From: Nostoc carneum NIES-2107
Lineage (GTDB): Bacteria; Cyanobacteriota; Cyanobacteriia; Cyanobacteriales; Nostocaceae
Assembly: GCA_002368155.1 (NCBI GenBank)
Contig: AP018180.1
Span: 4,859,007 to 4,923,006 of the forward strand
Length of the DNA: 64,000 bases
Direction of reading: 5' to 3'
Shown here piece after piece: positions 9,490-19,300 of this stretch. The translations under genes were made by a program, and so were the position numbers. Under the pieces are notes generated by a model. The model ran no database searches and was not told where the DNA came from. It worked only from the letters and a program-made list of their open reading frames with translations. Every line of letters starts with the position of its first letter. The stretch's first letter is position 1.

Positions 9490-9594
9490 TAATACCAAAT
9501 CAAATAATGTTTGCGACACATCAATATATTCTAGAGGGCACGGCAGTGCCAGTGCCCCTACAATCTGTTGCATTCTTTTTTCAAAGTGGTATAA
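9490..9594. repeat. Dispersed repeat with TAATACCA / TGGTATAA ends
   Basis: The element starts TAATACCAAATCAAAT and ends TTTTTTCAAAGTGGTATAA. The inside holds CACATCAATATATTCTAGAGGGCA and a GGGCACGGC/AGTGCCCC pair. Related copies lie at 11566-11718, 56486-56555 and 58256-58335, so it is a multi-copy MITE-like family. Confidence 0.75.
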
Positions 9595-9905
9595 GTTATG
9601 ATTAACGTTTAGGCAAAATTATCACATACTAATCATATCTAGCTAAATGACTACCACCTAAAGAAGTAAAATCTGGATGATAAATCAATACCTAACATCT
9701 GTGAGAATCTCTTCTTTGATTGGAACCTTTATACTCAGATTTAAGACCATACAATTACATTCTTCTTTTTGCCTGTGCGCGACGAAAACTTTTCTCAACT
9801 GAGGAAAAAATTGAGTAAACAGCTGAACCTGCTGAGATAAAAAGTCAATGAGCCTTGATTTTCGTTAAAGTGAAATAACAATCAAAGTGTGAGGATTGAT
9901 ACTGT
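9595..9905. other. 311-bp spacer before the radical SAM gene
   Basis: This AT-rich leader has no convincing coding frame, RNA structure or repeat that I can recognise. It presumably carries the promoter of the gene at 9906. Confidence 0.4.
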
Positions 9906-11495
9906 ATGCGAGTCCTGCTGGTGTATCCAATATTTCCCAAAACCTTTTGGTCTTATGAAAAAATTTTGGCGTTAGTCGATCGCAAGGTTTTGTTACCACC
10001 TTTAGGTTTAGTAACAGTGGCGGCAATTCTCCCTCAAGAATGGGAATATAAACTCGTGGATCGCAACATTCGCCCAGTCACCGAAGCAGAATGGGCTTGG
10101 GCTGATGTCGTCATTTTCTCCGCCATGATTGTCCAGAAACAGGACTTGCTAGACCAAATCCAGGAAGCAAAGCGGCGTGGTAAGTTAGTCGCTGTGGGCG
10201 GCCCTTATCCCACCTCGACACCCCATGAAGTGCAAAATGTCGGCGCAGATTTTCTGATTCTCGATGAAGGGGAAATCACCTTACCTATGTTCGTCGAGGC
10301 GATTCAACGGGGCGAAACCTCTGGTACTTTCCGCACAGATGAAAAACCAGATGTGACAAGCACACCAGTACCCCGCTTTGATTTATTAGAATTTGATGCT
10401 TACGACATGATGTCCGTGCAGTTTTCGCGGGGTTGCCCCTTCCAATGCGAATTCTGTGACATTATCGTTCTCTATGGTCGCAAACCACGTACTAAAACCC
10501 CAGCCCAATTATTAGCAGAGTTGGATTACCTCTATGAATTAGGTTGGCGGCGGGGTGTGTTCATGGTGGATGACAACTTTATTGGCAACAAACGCAATGT
10601 GAAATTGTTGCTCAAAGAGTTAAAAGTTTGGATGCAAGAACATCAATATCCTTTCCGCTTTGATACCGAAGCCTCTGTGGATTTAGCACAAGATCCAGAA
10701 TTAATGGAATTGATGGTGGAATCTGGTTTTGCGGCGGTATTTTTGGGAATTGAAACCCCAGATGAAGATAGCTTGCAACTGACGAAGAAATTTCAAAATA
10801 CCCGCAGTTCCCTTACAGAGGCAGTGCAAAGTATTATCAAAGCCGGATTGCGCCCAATGGCTGGGTTTATCATCGGGTTTGATGGCGAGAAAGCAGGTGC
10901 AGGCGATCGCATTGTCCGATTTGCTGAACAAGCTGCCATTCCTTCTACTACCTTCGCTATGTTACAAGCGCTACCTAACACAGCCTTGTGGCATCGCCTA
11001 AAAAAAGAAGGCAGATTACGGGAAAACAAAGATGGCAACATCAACCAAACAACCTTGATGAACTTTGTTGCTACTCGTCCCCTGGAAGATATTGCTAGAG
11101 AATACATAGAAGCATTTTGTGCTTTATACGATCCAGTGAAGTATTTGGATCGTACCTATCGCTGCTTTTTAATGATGGGTGCGCCCAGTTGGAAAGCACC
11201 ATTTAAATGGCCAGAATTGATAGTAATTAAAGCGCTGTTAATTGTGATCTGGCGACAAGGTATTAAACGCGAAACTCGCTGGAAATTCTGGCATCACTTA
11301 TTTAGCATTATCAAGCGTAACCCCGGAGTTGCCGAGCATTATCTTTCAGCTTGTGCCCATAACGAGCATTTTCTGGAATACCGCCAAATTGTGCGCGATC
11401 AAATAGAAAGCCAGCTAGCAGAATATCTCGCCCAAGGGCCAGAAAAACCTTACGTACCACCTGTGAAGGAAAAGGCTGAAGCCGGAGTGAGTTAA
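9906..11495 (+). CDS. B12-binding domain radical SAM protein (HpnP-like, DUF4070 type)
   Basis: The 529-aa protein begins with a cobalamin-binding-like Rossmann domain (about residues 1-135). The radical SAM core follows, with the iron-sulfur motif SRGCPFQCEFC giving Cys177, Cys181 and Cys184. The core has GVFMVDDNFIGNKRNVK and FLGIETPDEDSLQLTKK segments typical of this cyanobacterial family. The C-terminal part (about 380-529) matches the DUF4070 layout. The overall arrangement is that of class B radical SAM methylases, and HpnP (hopanoid C-2 methylase) is a close architectural relative. No hopanoid gene is nearby, so I do not name it hpnP. The gene stands alone and is followed by a terminator. 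Confidence 0.88.
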   Translation: MRVLLVYPIFPKTFWSYEKILALVDRKVLLPPLGLVTVAAILPQEWEYKLVDRNIRPVTEAEWAWADVVIFSAMIVQKQDLLDQIQEAKRRGKLVAVGGPYPTSTPHEVQNVGADFLILDEGEITLPMFVEAIQRGETSGTFRTDEKPDVTSTPVPRFDLLEFDAYDMMSVQFSRGCPFQCEFCDIIVLYGRKPRTKTPAQLLAELDYLYELGWRRGVFMVDDNFIGNKRNVKLLLKELKVWMQEHQYPFRFDTEASVDLAQDPELMELMVESGFAAVFLGIETPDEDSLQLTKKFQNTRSSLTEAVQSIIKAGLRPMAGFIIGFDGEKAGAGDRIVRFAEQAAIPSTTFAMLQALPNTALWHRLKKEGRLRENKDGNINQTTLMNFVATRPLEDIAREYIEAFCALYDPVKYLDRTYRCFLMMGAPSWKAPFKWPELIVIKALLIVIWRQGIKRETRWKFWHHLFSIIKRNPGVAEHYLSACAHNEHFLEYRQIVRDQIESQLAEYLAQGPEKPYVPPVKEKAEAGVS

Positions 11496-11527
11496 GGGAA
11501 TAACAAAAATTAATTTCTAGAATTTAG

Positions 11528-11558
11528 AGAGTAGAGCACTGCAGTGTTCTACTCTTTA
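11528..11558 (+). terminator. Terminator of the radical SAM gene
   Basis: The arms AGAGTAGAGCACTG and CAGTGTTCTACTCT are complementary over 14 bp with one G-T pair and are followed by TTT. The structure starts 32 bp after the stop codon. Confidence 0.75.
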
Positions 11559-11565
11559 ATCTTTC

Positions 11566-11718
11566 ACATTCTTTTTTCAACTTGGTATGATTTTCTGGAG
11601 ATGCCTGAAGATAAATCCTTTGTAAGGGCACGGCATCCGCAATCTTTTGGCATATCAAATATCTTACTGGTGCCGTGCCCCTACCCATCTGTCACGTTCT
11701 TTTTTCAAAATGGTATGA
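11566..11718. repeat. Repeat-filled spacer: paired TTCTTTTTTCAA..TGGTATGA units
   Basis: Two direct copies of CA(C/G)xTTCTTTTTTCAA..TGGTATGA lie at 11566-11592 and 11693-11718. They flank an inverted GGGCACGGCA / TGCCGTGCCC pair. This is a variant of the repeat at 9490. The rest of the spacer, to 11841, holds TCCCAAATCCAAAATC-type heptamer-like repeats and GCGATCGC sites. The plus-strand frames here encode only repeat sequence. Confidence 0.65.
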
Positions 11719-11841
11719 GGATAAACAATTACAGGCAGATAGCGATCGCAAATCCAAAATCCCAAATCCAAAATCTAAAATCAAAATCGCCCACAGGCGA
11801 TCGCACTGTGGGCATGGTAGATGCATTAATTTGATAACAAT

Positions 11842-12699
11842 TTATACTTGTGTTGTGCTTTGAGAGGGAGGCATAATTACTTTTTTAGCTAAACCTAATG
11901 TCTTAAGAACTTGGATACTCCACCAAGTAATATCTACTTCCCACCAAGAAAATCCCGATTTCGCTACATGGGGATAAGTATGATGGTTGTTATGCCAGCC
12001 TTCACCATAAGTCACAATGGATACCCACCAAAGGTTGCGTGAGTCGTCAGTTGCATCGAAGGAACGGTAACCCCATTTGTGAGTTGCGGAGTTGACAAAC
12101 CAAGTAGAATGCCACAGTAATACTGAGCGCAGAAACATACCATAGATCACAAAAGACCAACCGCCCAAAGCATAGAGCAAAATTCCCAAAGGAATTTGCA
12201 GTAATAAGAAGTAGCGATCTAACCAACGATAAAAAGGTTGACGCGCTAAATCGGGCGCATATTTTTGATAAACTTCGTAATCAAAAAACTCGGCGCGGGG
12301 ATAGAAAATCCACAACATATGACTCCACCAAAACCCGCGTTTGGCAGAGTAGGGATCAAGACTAACATCTTCAGTGTGGGCGTGATGCTGACGGTGTCCC
12401 CCCACCCAGAAAATCGGCCCGCCTTGTAAAGCTAAAGCGCCAATAATTGCGATCGCATATTCTAACCACTTGGGTACTTGGAAACTGCGATGACTCAGTA
12501 GCCTGTGATAGCCTAAACAAATCCCAATGCTTCCGAACAACCAGTGCAGAAACAGCATTATACCTAATGCCGACCAGGAGAAAAACCAAGGAGCTAGTAA
12601 AGCTAAGGCATGAACTGTGCCAAAGAATACTACGTTCGTCCAACTGAGACGGAGTGACGTTTGTTGCTCAGGGGCGAACGCCAGCGATTTTGCAGCCAT
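11842..12699 (-). CDS. desC: Acyl-lipid delta-9-type fatty acid desaturase
   Basis: This 285-aa membrane enzyme would insert the first double bond into acyl chains of membrane lipids, using ferredoxin as electron donor in cyanobacteria. All three iron-ligand histidine boxes are present: HRLLSH at 65-70, HRQHH at 102-106 and HNNHH at 236-240. Hydrophobic pairs lie before box 1 and between boxes 2 and 3. The HxxxxH/HxxHH/HxxHH pattern with GGPIFWVGGHRQHHAHTE is that of DesC rather than DesA or DesB. Nostocales may carry two desC copies, and I cannot tell which this is. It is divergent from the TetR-type gene at 12911; the shared spacer contains palindromic sites. Confidence 0.92.
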   Translation of the reverse strand: MAAKSLAFAPEQQTSLRLSWTNVVFFGTVHALALLAPWFFSWSALGIMLFLHWLFGSIGICLGYHRLLSHRSFQVPKWLEYAIAIIGALALQGGPIFWVGGHRQHHAHTEDVSLDPYSAKRGFWWSHMLWIFYPRAEFFDYEVYQKYAPDLARQPFYRWLDRYFLLLQIPLGILLYALGGWSFVIYGMFLRSVLLWHSTWFVNSATHKWGYRSFDATDDSRNLWWVSIVTYGEGWHNNHHTYPHVAKSGFSWWEVDITWWSIQVLKTLGLAKKVIMPPSQSTTQV

Positions 12700-12881
12700 A
12701 AAAATTCCTGTTGATGAGTAATTAAGCGATCTGCTTTGTTACGGATGTACTCTTGCATGGGGTGTATTTGGCTATTACGCGGCACAACCTACAAGGAATC
12801 TACCCGTTCTGTATCAAGGTGTTACAGTAAAGTAGAGCAAGTATCACTTACATTTGTTATCCTAACAACTCTGAAAATTCT

Positions 12882-12900
12882 ATGCAAGTAGTACTTGCAT
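12882..12900. promoter_or_regulatory. Candidate operator: 19-bp 9-1-9 palindrome between desC and the TetR-type gene
   Basis: ATGCAAGTAGTACTTGCAT is perfectly symmetrical around one central base and ends 10 bp before the ATG at 12911. Looser relatives lie in the same spacer: GCAAGTATCACTTAC near 12838 and TGTACTCTTGCAT near 12747, the latter about 50 bp upstream of desC. The position fits autoregulation by the TetR-type protein, possibly also control of desC. The function is inferred. Confidence 0.6.
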
Positions 12901-12910
12901 TAGTGCTTTT

Positions 12911-14140
12911 ATGGCATCTCCCACCCATTCAGCTCGTCAACGTCTGATTCAAGCAGCACTGGAACTATTTACTGCTCAAGGAGTCAGTGGTACGACAACT
13001 CGCCAAATAGCAGATAAAGCAGAAGTGAACGAAGTGACGTTATTTCGCCATTTTGGTAATAAGCATGGACTGCTGTTAGCAGTTTTAGAAGAATCTGCTG
13101 TGTTCAAAAATTTAGGGGAATCTTTGGTACGCAGAGCTAGTCCCCCTGGTAGTGTTTATCAAGCCTTGAAGGACTATGCAAGTGATAACTTGCTTGCATT
13201 AGAACGAGTACCAGAGTTAGTCAGATCTGTAGTTGGTGAAGCTGACCAATATCCAGCGGAAAATCGGCGCGCCTTGGGAAAAGGGTTAACAGAAGCTAAC
13301 CGCTATGTAGCCCAGTATTTAGCTACGGTAATTCAGCAAGGACATTTAAATACCTATCTGCCGGCAGAAAAATTAGCAAGTCTGCTGAATGGGATGCTTT
13401 TGGGATATGCCGTCATTGAATTTACTAGCGAATTTCATGAACTTTGGGAAGACCGAGATGATTTTTTAGAAACTTTAGTGGAATTGTTTCTACGTGGTGC
13501 GATGTCACCCTCACCAGAGTCAGGAATCAATAATCTCACAGAAACTAGCGTGACTACAGAGGTAGCTGATTTACCTGCTAGTTTAGTTCATGAAATTTTC
13601 CGCCAAGCCAGGAAAGCGGGACTCCAAGATTATGCTTTAGTGTATGTATTATTTGGTGCTGGTTTATCTCCCAAAGAAATCGTTAACTTACAGCGATCGC
13701 ACCAAATTTATGACGATCAAGGGCACTTTTTACAAATTACCACCCCGGGATTAGTCCGCCAAGTACCTGTAAATCAGTGGATTCTGGGCAAACACTATGG
13801 TTCCTATACAAACAATCCCTTAATTAAATGGCTAAAAAGTCGTAAAGACAGCCAAACAGCTATGTTTCTTAATAATCTAGGAGAACCAATTTCTGCATCG
13901 GAAATTGAAACTCACTGGCAAACCTGGACTCAGGTAATGTTAACACCCCAAGGACAACCCCCAGTCATCGCCCAAGCACAACACACCTGGCGCGTAGAAA
14001 TGTTAATGCGAGGTATGACTATAGAAAATTTGAGCATTCTCACAGGTTGCGATCGCACCCAACTACAACCCTATGCACGCCGTTCCAGAGAAAAAGCGGC
14101 ATTAGAACAAGCTACAAGGTTGGATCATAAGCCGACGTAA
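12911..14140 (+). CDS. TetR/AcrR-type regulator fused to a degenerate tyrosine-recombinase-like domain
   Basis: The 409-aa protein starts with a TetR DNA-binding domain: the HTH is at about 28-50, with TTTRQIADKAEVNEVTLFRHFGNK. The TetR ligand/dimer domain runs to about residue 200, where a normal TetR protein ends. About 190 further residues follow. From about 222 they resemble the catalytic domain of XerC/D-type recombinases: a helix pair ending GLSPKEIVNLQ, a beta strand, HTWR (His358, Arg361), then LTGC and PYARRSREKA with Tyr388. The first catalytic Arg is Ser253, and the usual His after LG is Cys380, so strand cutting is unlikely. The ATG at 12911 directly follows a palindrome. It is divergent from desC. 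Confidence 0.85.
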   Translation: MASPTHSARQRLIQAALELFTAQGVSGTTTRQIADKAEVNEVTLFRHFGNKHGLLLAVLEESAVFKNLGESLVRRASPPGSVYQALKDYASDNLLALERVPELVRSVVGEADQYPAENRRALGKGLTEANRYVAQYLATVIQQGHLNTYLPAEKLASLLNGMLLGYAVIEFTSEFHELWEDRDDFLETLVELFLRGAMSPSPESGINNLTETSVTTEVADLPASLVHEIFRQARKAGLQDYALVYVLFGAGLSPKEIVNLQRSHQIYDDQGHFLQITTPGLVRQVPVNQWILGKHYGSYTNNPLIKWLKSRKDSQTAMFLNNLGEPISASEIETHWQTWTQVMLTPQGQPPVIAQAQHTWRVEMLMRGMTIENLSILTGCDRTQLQPYARRSREKAALEQATRLDHKPT

Positions 14141-14143
14141 GGA

Positions 14144-14288
14144 TTTGTCATTGGTCATTTGTCATTTGTCATTTGTCATTGGGTAATTGGTAATCGGTAA
14201 TAATAATTTCCCTTTTTTTCCTTTTCCCCCTCATCCCCAGTCCCCAGTCCCCAGTCCCCAATCCCCAATCCCCAATCCCAAATCCCCA
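14144..14288. repeat. Heptanucleotide tandem repeats (STRR)
   Basis: At 14144-14180 there are TTTGTCA/TTGGTCA units, and at 14235-14288 CCCCAGT units followed by CCCCAAT units. Short tandem heptamers of this kind are a hallmark of Nostocales spacers. They fill most of the 185-bp gap before the GTPase gene. Confidence 0.9.
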
Positions 14289-14325
14289 TTAAGATAAAAA
14301 AACATCCGCCTACTGAATACTCACC

Positions 14326-15879
14326 ATGCCTCTCTCGCGCATCGTAACGCTGATTGTTGGTTTGATAGTGATTTTGGGGTTAAGCCTATGGCTGATTGAT
14401 TCCTTGTCACGCCTTTACTGGCAGTTGTCTTATTCGCCACTGCTGGGCAATTTGCTGTTGCTGCTGTTAATTGTGCTAATCGCCGGATTAGTTGCGGCTT
14501 TTGTTTATTATGTGATGGTGCTACAAGCTGGGGAAAAACGTTCTCGCCGCCAGCGTCCGCGTGTGACTCCAGCGCAAATCCCGGCTGCTAAATCTGATGC
14601 GGCTTCCTCGACGCTACAAGCTGTGCGCCAGCAGGTGGCGCAAATTCAAGATGAAGTCACAAGACAAGCTTTACTTAGTCGATCGCGGGAGATTGAAGTT
14701 AATTTAGCGCGGGGTGAAATCCAAGTAGTAGTATTCGGTACGGGAAGCGCTGGTAAAACTTCCTTGGTAAATGCCATTATGGGGCGCATGGTGGGACAGG
14801 TAAATGCACCAATGGGTACTACCCAGGTAGGGGAAACCTATTGTTTGCGGTTGAAGGGATTGGAACGAAAAATTTTAATTACCGATACCCCAGGGATTTT
14901 AGAAGCAGGAGTTGCAGGGACAGAACGGGAACAACTAGCAAGGGCTTTAGCAACGGAAGCCGATTTATTATTGTTTGTTGTCGATAATGATTTACGGCGA
15001 TCAGAATATGAACCCCTCAGAGGTTTGGCGGAAATTGGTAAGCGATCGCTGTTAATTCTCAACAAAACAGATTTATATACAGATGACGATAAAGAAGCTA
15101 TTTTGGCACGTTTGCGTCAACGGGTGCGGGGATTTATTGCCCCTAACGATGTAGTAGCGATCGCAGCTAATCCTCAATCTGCCCAATTAGAAACAGGTGA
15201 ACTCTTCCAGCCAGAAGCAGATATTGTGCCCTTGTTGCGGCGAATGGCGGCAATTTTACGGGCTGAGGGTGAAGATTTAGTAGCAGATAATATTCTCTTG
15301 CAATCTCTGCGATTAGGAGAAGAAGCGCGGAAACTCATCGATGCTCAACGCCGCCGCCAAGCCGATAAAATCGTGGAGCGCTTTCAGTGGATTGGTGCTG
15401 GTGTGGTATCAGTTACACCTTTACCAGTGGTAGATTTACTAGCAACTGCGGCTGTAAATGCCCAAATGGTCGTAGAAATCGGTAGAATCTATGGTTGTGA
15501 ATTAAACATGGAACGGGGGCGAGAATTAGCCCTATCTTTAGCCAAAACCCTAGCGAGTTTAGGAATTGTCAAAGGTGCAATTCAACTACTTTCTACAGCT
15601 TTGCAAACCAACCCAGCTACTTTTATTGTCGGGCGAGCCATTCAAGGCGTAACAGCAGCTTATTTAACTCGAATTGCTGGGAAAAGCTTTATTGAATATT
15701 TTCGTCACGATCAAGATTGGGGCGATGGTGGGATGACAGAAGTTGTGCAGCGACAGTTTCAAATGAATCGCCGTGATGAATTTATCAAAGCTTTTGTCCA
15801 AGAAGCGATCGCACGAGTAGTCAAACCTTTAACAGATAAATCGGAAGTTCCTGAAGAAGTAAATGAGGAGCAAAGTTAA
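14326..15879 (+). CDS. Membrane-anchored Era-like GTPase with DUF697-type C-terminal domain
   Basis: The 517-aa protein has two N-terminal hydrophobic segments (about 7-25 and 40-65) and a basic linker. Its G domain has P-loop GTGSAGKT (138-145), G3 DTPGIL and G4 NKTD. The C-terminal part, after about residue 340, has the helical VDLLATAAVNAQMVVEIGRIYG segment characteristic of DUF697 (YcjF-like) proteins. The layout matches conserved cyanobacterial and plastid-lineage GTPases of unknown role, probably at a membrane. Many GCGATCGC sites lie within it. It stands alone; heptamer repeats fill the gap upstream. Confidence 0.87.
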   Translation: MPLSRIVTLIVGLIVILGLSLWLIDSLSRLYWQLSYSPLLGNLLLLLLIVLIAGLVAAFVYYVMVLQAGEKRSRRQRPRVTPAQIPAAKSDAASSTLQAVRQQVAQIQDEVTRQALLSRSREIEVNLARGEIQVVVFGTGSAGKTSLVNAIMGRMVGQVNAPMGTTQVGETYCLRLKGLERKILITDTPGILEAGVAGTEREQLARALATEADLLLFVVDNDLRRSEYEPLRGLAEIGKRSLLILNKTDLYTDDDKEAILARLRQRVRGFIAPNDVVAIAANPQSAQLETGELFQPEADIVPLLRRMAAILRAEGEDLVADNILLQSLRLGEEARKLIDAQRRRQADKIVERFQWIGAGVVSVTPLPVVDLLATAAVNAQMVVEIGRIYGCELNMERGRELALSLAKTLASLGIVKGAIQLLSTALQTNPATFIVGRAIQGVTAAYLTRIAGKSFIEYFRHDQDWGDGGMTEVVQRQFQMNRRDEFIKAFVQEAIARVVKPLTDKSEVPEEVNEEQS

Positions 15880-16328
15880 TAGGGAAGTAATCTCCCCTGA
15901 CGCTATTATTGCTTCCCTACAATTCGTTTCGGTCGTAATGACATTATCGGCGTTGCGTAAGTCCTAAGTATTTTGCATCTCCCTTGAGATTTGGGAAAAG
16001 GGGAAGGGGTAAGGGTGAATTAAATCCTTTCCCCCTTTTCCCTTTCCCCTTTAACCAAACTTGATTGGAACAGATGTAGAAGCTAAAAACTTGTATTCCC
16101 ACAAATCCGGACAAATACTCAAGCACTCGGTTAGATTGCGACTGCATGATCAAAATATCATCCTTTGGCTTTGGTGTTAGGTATGGGGAATTGAGCATGG
16201 GGAACGGGTAATTGGTCATGGGTAATTGGTAATGGGAATTTCTCCCCTTCCCCTGCTTCCTCATCCCCCTCATCTCCCTCATCTCCCTCATCCCTAGCCC
16301 CAATCCCCATTCCCCAATCCCCATTCTT
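15880..16328. repeat. 449-bp spacer filled with C-rich/heptamer-like repeats
   Basis: From about 15985 to 16325 the sequence is made of CCCCTTTTCCC, GGGTAATTGG and CATCTCCCT/CCCCAAT-type units. The minus-strand frame at 15944-16324 encodes only low-complexity repeat (MREMREMRGMRKQ and similar), so it is not called a gene. I see no RNA gene. Confidence 0.7.
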
Positions 16329-19300
16329 ATGACAAATGATCGGGCTACCGGGTTAAGACAATTCAGCCTTACTCCCGACCAATTTACGACATTGTTTCCT
16401 TTTCATCTGGTGATCGATAGAGAGATGAAGATTGTCCAGGTAGGTGAAGTAATTAAACGTATTCTGGAACCGATCGCGATCACAGATACTTACTTAGAAG
16501 ATCATTTCCAGGTGACTCGCCTTAGCGGTACGGAGCGATCGCTATTTCTGTTGGAATCCCACGACCATAAAATCCATCTCAAGGGAGAGATGGTATACAT
16601 GGAGGCATCGGATCAGGTGCTGTTTCATGGTTATCCTCAACTAAAGGATATTGCTGATTTGCAAAAGCTAAATTTGCCAGTCAATGATTTTCCTTTATAT
16701 GACTCTGTTCCTGATGATTTTGTTAAATTCCACACTGAGAATACACCTCTCACAGATGTCAACACACATCAGAAAGCTGAATTAGCAGCTACAACTGCAA
16801 GACTTAGAACACTAATTGAAAGTTTACATTTTGGTGTTTTAATAGAAGACGAAAATCAAAAAATTTTACTAGTAAATCAGCAATTGTGCGATCAGTTTCA
16901 GCTTTCTGTCCCAGCAGCAGCTTTAGAAGGTTTAGACTGTCGTCAAGCAGTGGAGAATTGTCAGCAACTGTTTGCTGAACCTGAAAAATTTGTCCAGTAT
17001 TTAGATGAGGTTCATCACCAAAGGAAAGTAGTTGTACATCAAGAATGGCAACTTCAAGATGGACGAACTATAGCCCAAGAGTATGTCCCGATTGTGGGTG
17101 AGCAGAAATTTTACGGTCATCTGTGGAAATACCGTGATATCTCTTGGGAGAAGGAATCACAAAATGCTCTCCAACTAAGTGAAGAACGCTTACAGCTGGC
17201 TTTGGATGCCGTAGAAGAGGGGCTATGGGATTGGAATTTAAGGACTGGGGAAGTATATCGTAGCCCACGTTGGTTTTCTATGTTGGGTTATGCCCCAGAA
17301 GGAATAGAAAGCAATATTAAAGCTAAAAATCACTTGATCCATCCAGAGGATCTAGCTTTAATGCGACAAAAGCTGAGTGCCCACTTCCGGGGTGAAACTC
17401 CTGTTTATGAAGCAGAACTACGTTTATTCGCTAAATCTGGAGAATGGAAGTGGATTTTAGATCGGGGTAAATTAGTGCGTCGCAATTCCCAAGGAAAACC
17501 CTTGAGAATGGTAGGAACACATCTTGATATTACCGAACGCAAACTCTCAGAAGCCTCACTGCAGCAGCAATATCAACGTGCGATGCTGCTGCAGCAAATT
17601 ACCGAAGAAATTCGCCATTCTTTGCAAACCCCACAAATTTTGCAAACCACAGTCACACAAGTACAGCGGATTTTGCAGAGCGATCGCGTGATTATCTGCC
17701 AAATTCACCCAGATGGTTCAGGCAAAATTATTCAAGAAGCGGTAGTTCCAGGATGGTTGGTAACTCTTGGTCACAATATTGAAGATCCTTGTCTGAAAGA
17801 ACGATACCTAAATCTGTATCGTCAAGGCAAGACAACGATGATTGCTGATTTGGCGCAAACTGCATTAGAACCTTGCTATGTGGAAGTTTTACAGCAATTC
17901 CAGGTAAAAGCAAATTTGGTCGTCCCAATTCGGGTGCGAGAAAACTTGTGGGGGTTACTAATTGTTCATCAATGCGATCGCCCCAGACAATGGACGCAAT
18001 GGGAAGTAGATCTGCTCAAATATCTCGCCGATCAAATGGGTATTGCACTTACCCAAGCTCAATTACTGGCGCAAGAAACTCATCAAGCTCATCTCTTAGC
18101 ACAGCAGAATGAACAGCTGAACTTTGCCAAGCAAGCCGCAGAAGCCGCGAATATTGCTAAGGGTAATTTCCTCGCTACCATGAGCCATGAAATTCGTACT
18201 CCCATGAATGCGATCATTGGCATGACAGGACTGCTTTTGGATACTCCGTTGGAGCCTGAGCAACTGGATTTTGTGGAAACCATCCGCAACAGTGGTGATG
18301 CCTTATTAACAATCATCAATGATATTCTGGACTTTTCTAAAATCGAGTCTGGCAAGCTGGATCTAGAAGAACAGCCCTTTGACTTGCGGGTATGTATAGA
18401 AGAAGCCTTGGATTTGTTGGCTCCCCAGGCGGCTTCAAAAGGTATTGAATTGATGTATCAATTAGATTCAGATATCCCAACGCAAATTATTGGTGATATT
18501 ACCCGCCTGCGCCAAATTCTCTGGAATTTGCTCAGTAATGCTGTGAAATTTACCAATGAAGGGGAAATCGTGGTGGCGATCGCGGCCCAACCATCAGTTC
18601 TGCAACGGGGAACTACACCCACCGAACCGCAAATCTACGAGTTTCAATTTGCAGTTAGAGATACAGGTATTGGTATCCCCCGCGATCGCCTGGATCGATT
18701 GTTCAAGCCTTTTAGCCAGGTTGATGCTTCCATGACTAGACGTTATGGCGGTACTGGATTAGGGTTAGCTATCAGCACCCGTCTGTGTGAGTTGATGGGC
18801 GGGAGAATGTGGGTAGAAAGTGAAGTAGGTAGAGGTTCTACTTTTTATTTCAATCTGACATTATTAGTTGATTCTAGTAGTATTAATAGCACCATAATTT
18901 TTGATCTCAATTTACGCGGTCAAAAATTACTCTTGGTTGCTGCTAATGCCAATTTAAGAAAATGCTTAACTGCTCAACTTGAAACCTTGGGGCTATATGT
19001 CCAAGCTGTAGAATCAAATGTGGCAGCTCTGCACTGGATACGTCAACAAACTACTTTTGACTTAGCTGTATTAGATATTGATAGTCCTCAGCTAAATATT
19101 CTCAATTTGACTGCTCAAATCCGTGCCATACCCAGACACCTACATTTACCTTTAGTTATGTTGAGTTCTAAAGGAAAACAAACTCTAGAAGTCAAACAGA
19201 TAGCGCCTGAGTTTCATGCCTATTTGCACAAACCAGTGAGGCAGTATCAATTACATCAGACATTACTAGAAATTATTCGTAGTGCTGGCTCTAACCAACT

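Noticed and set aside
11544-11834. Plus-strand frames of 96 and 62 aa
   Set aside because: They are translated dispersed repeats and heptamer-like runs (for example NPKSQIQNLKSK), with no independent sign of coding.
14144-14288. Possible CRISPR array
   Set aside because: Units are 7 bp head-to-tail with no spacers between them; they are heptamer tandem repeats. No other place in the window has repeats and spacers of CRISPR size.
15944-16324. Minus-strand 126-aa frame
   Set aside because: It reads through C-rich repeat units and gives only low-complexity protein (MREMREMRGMRKQ).
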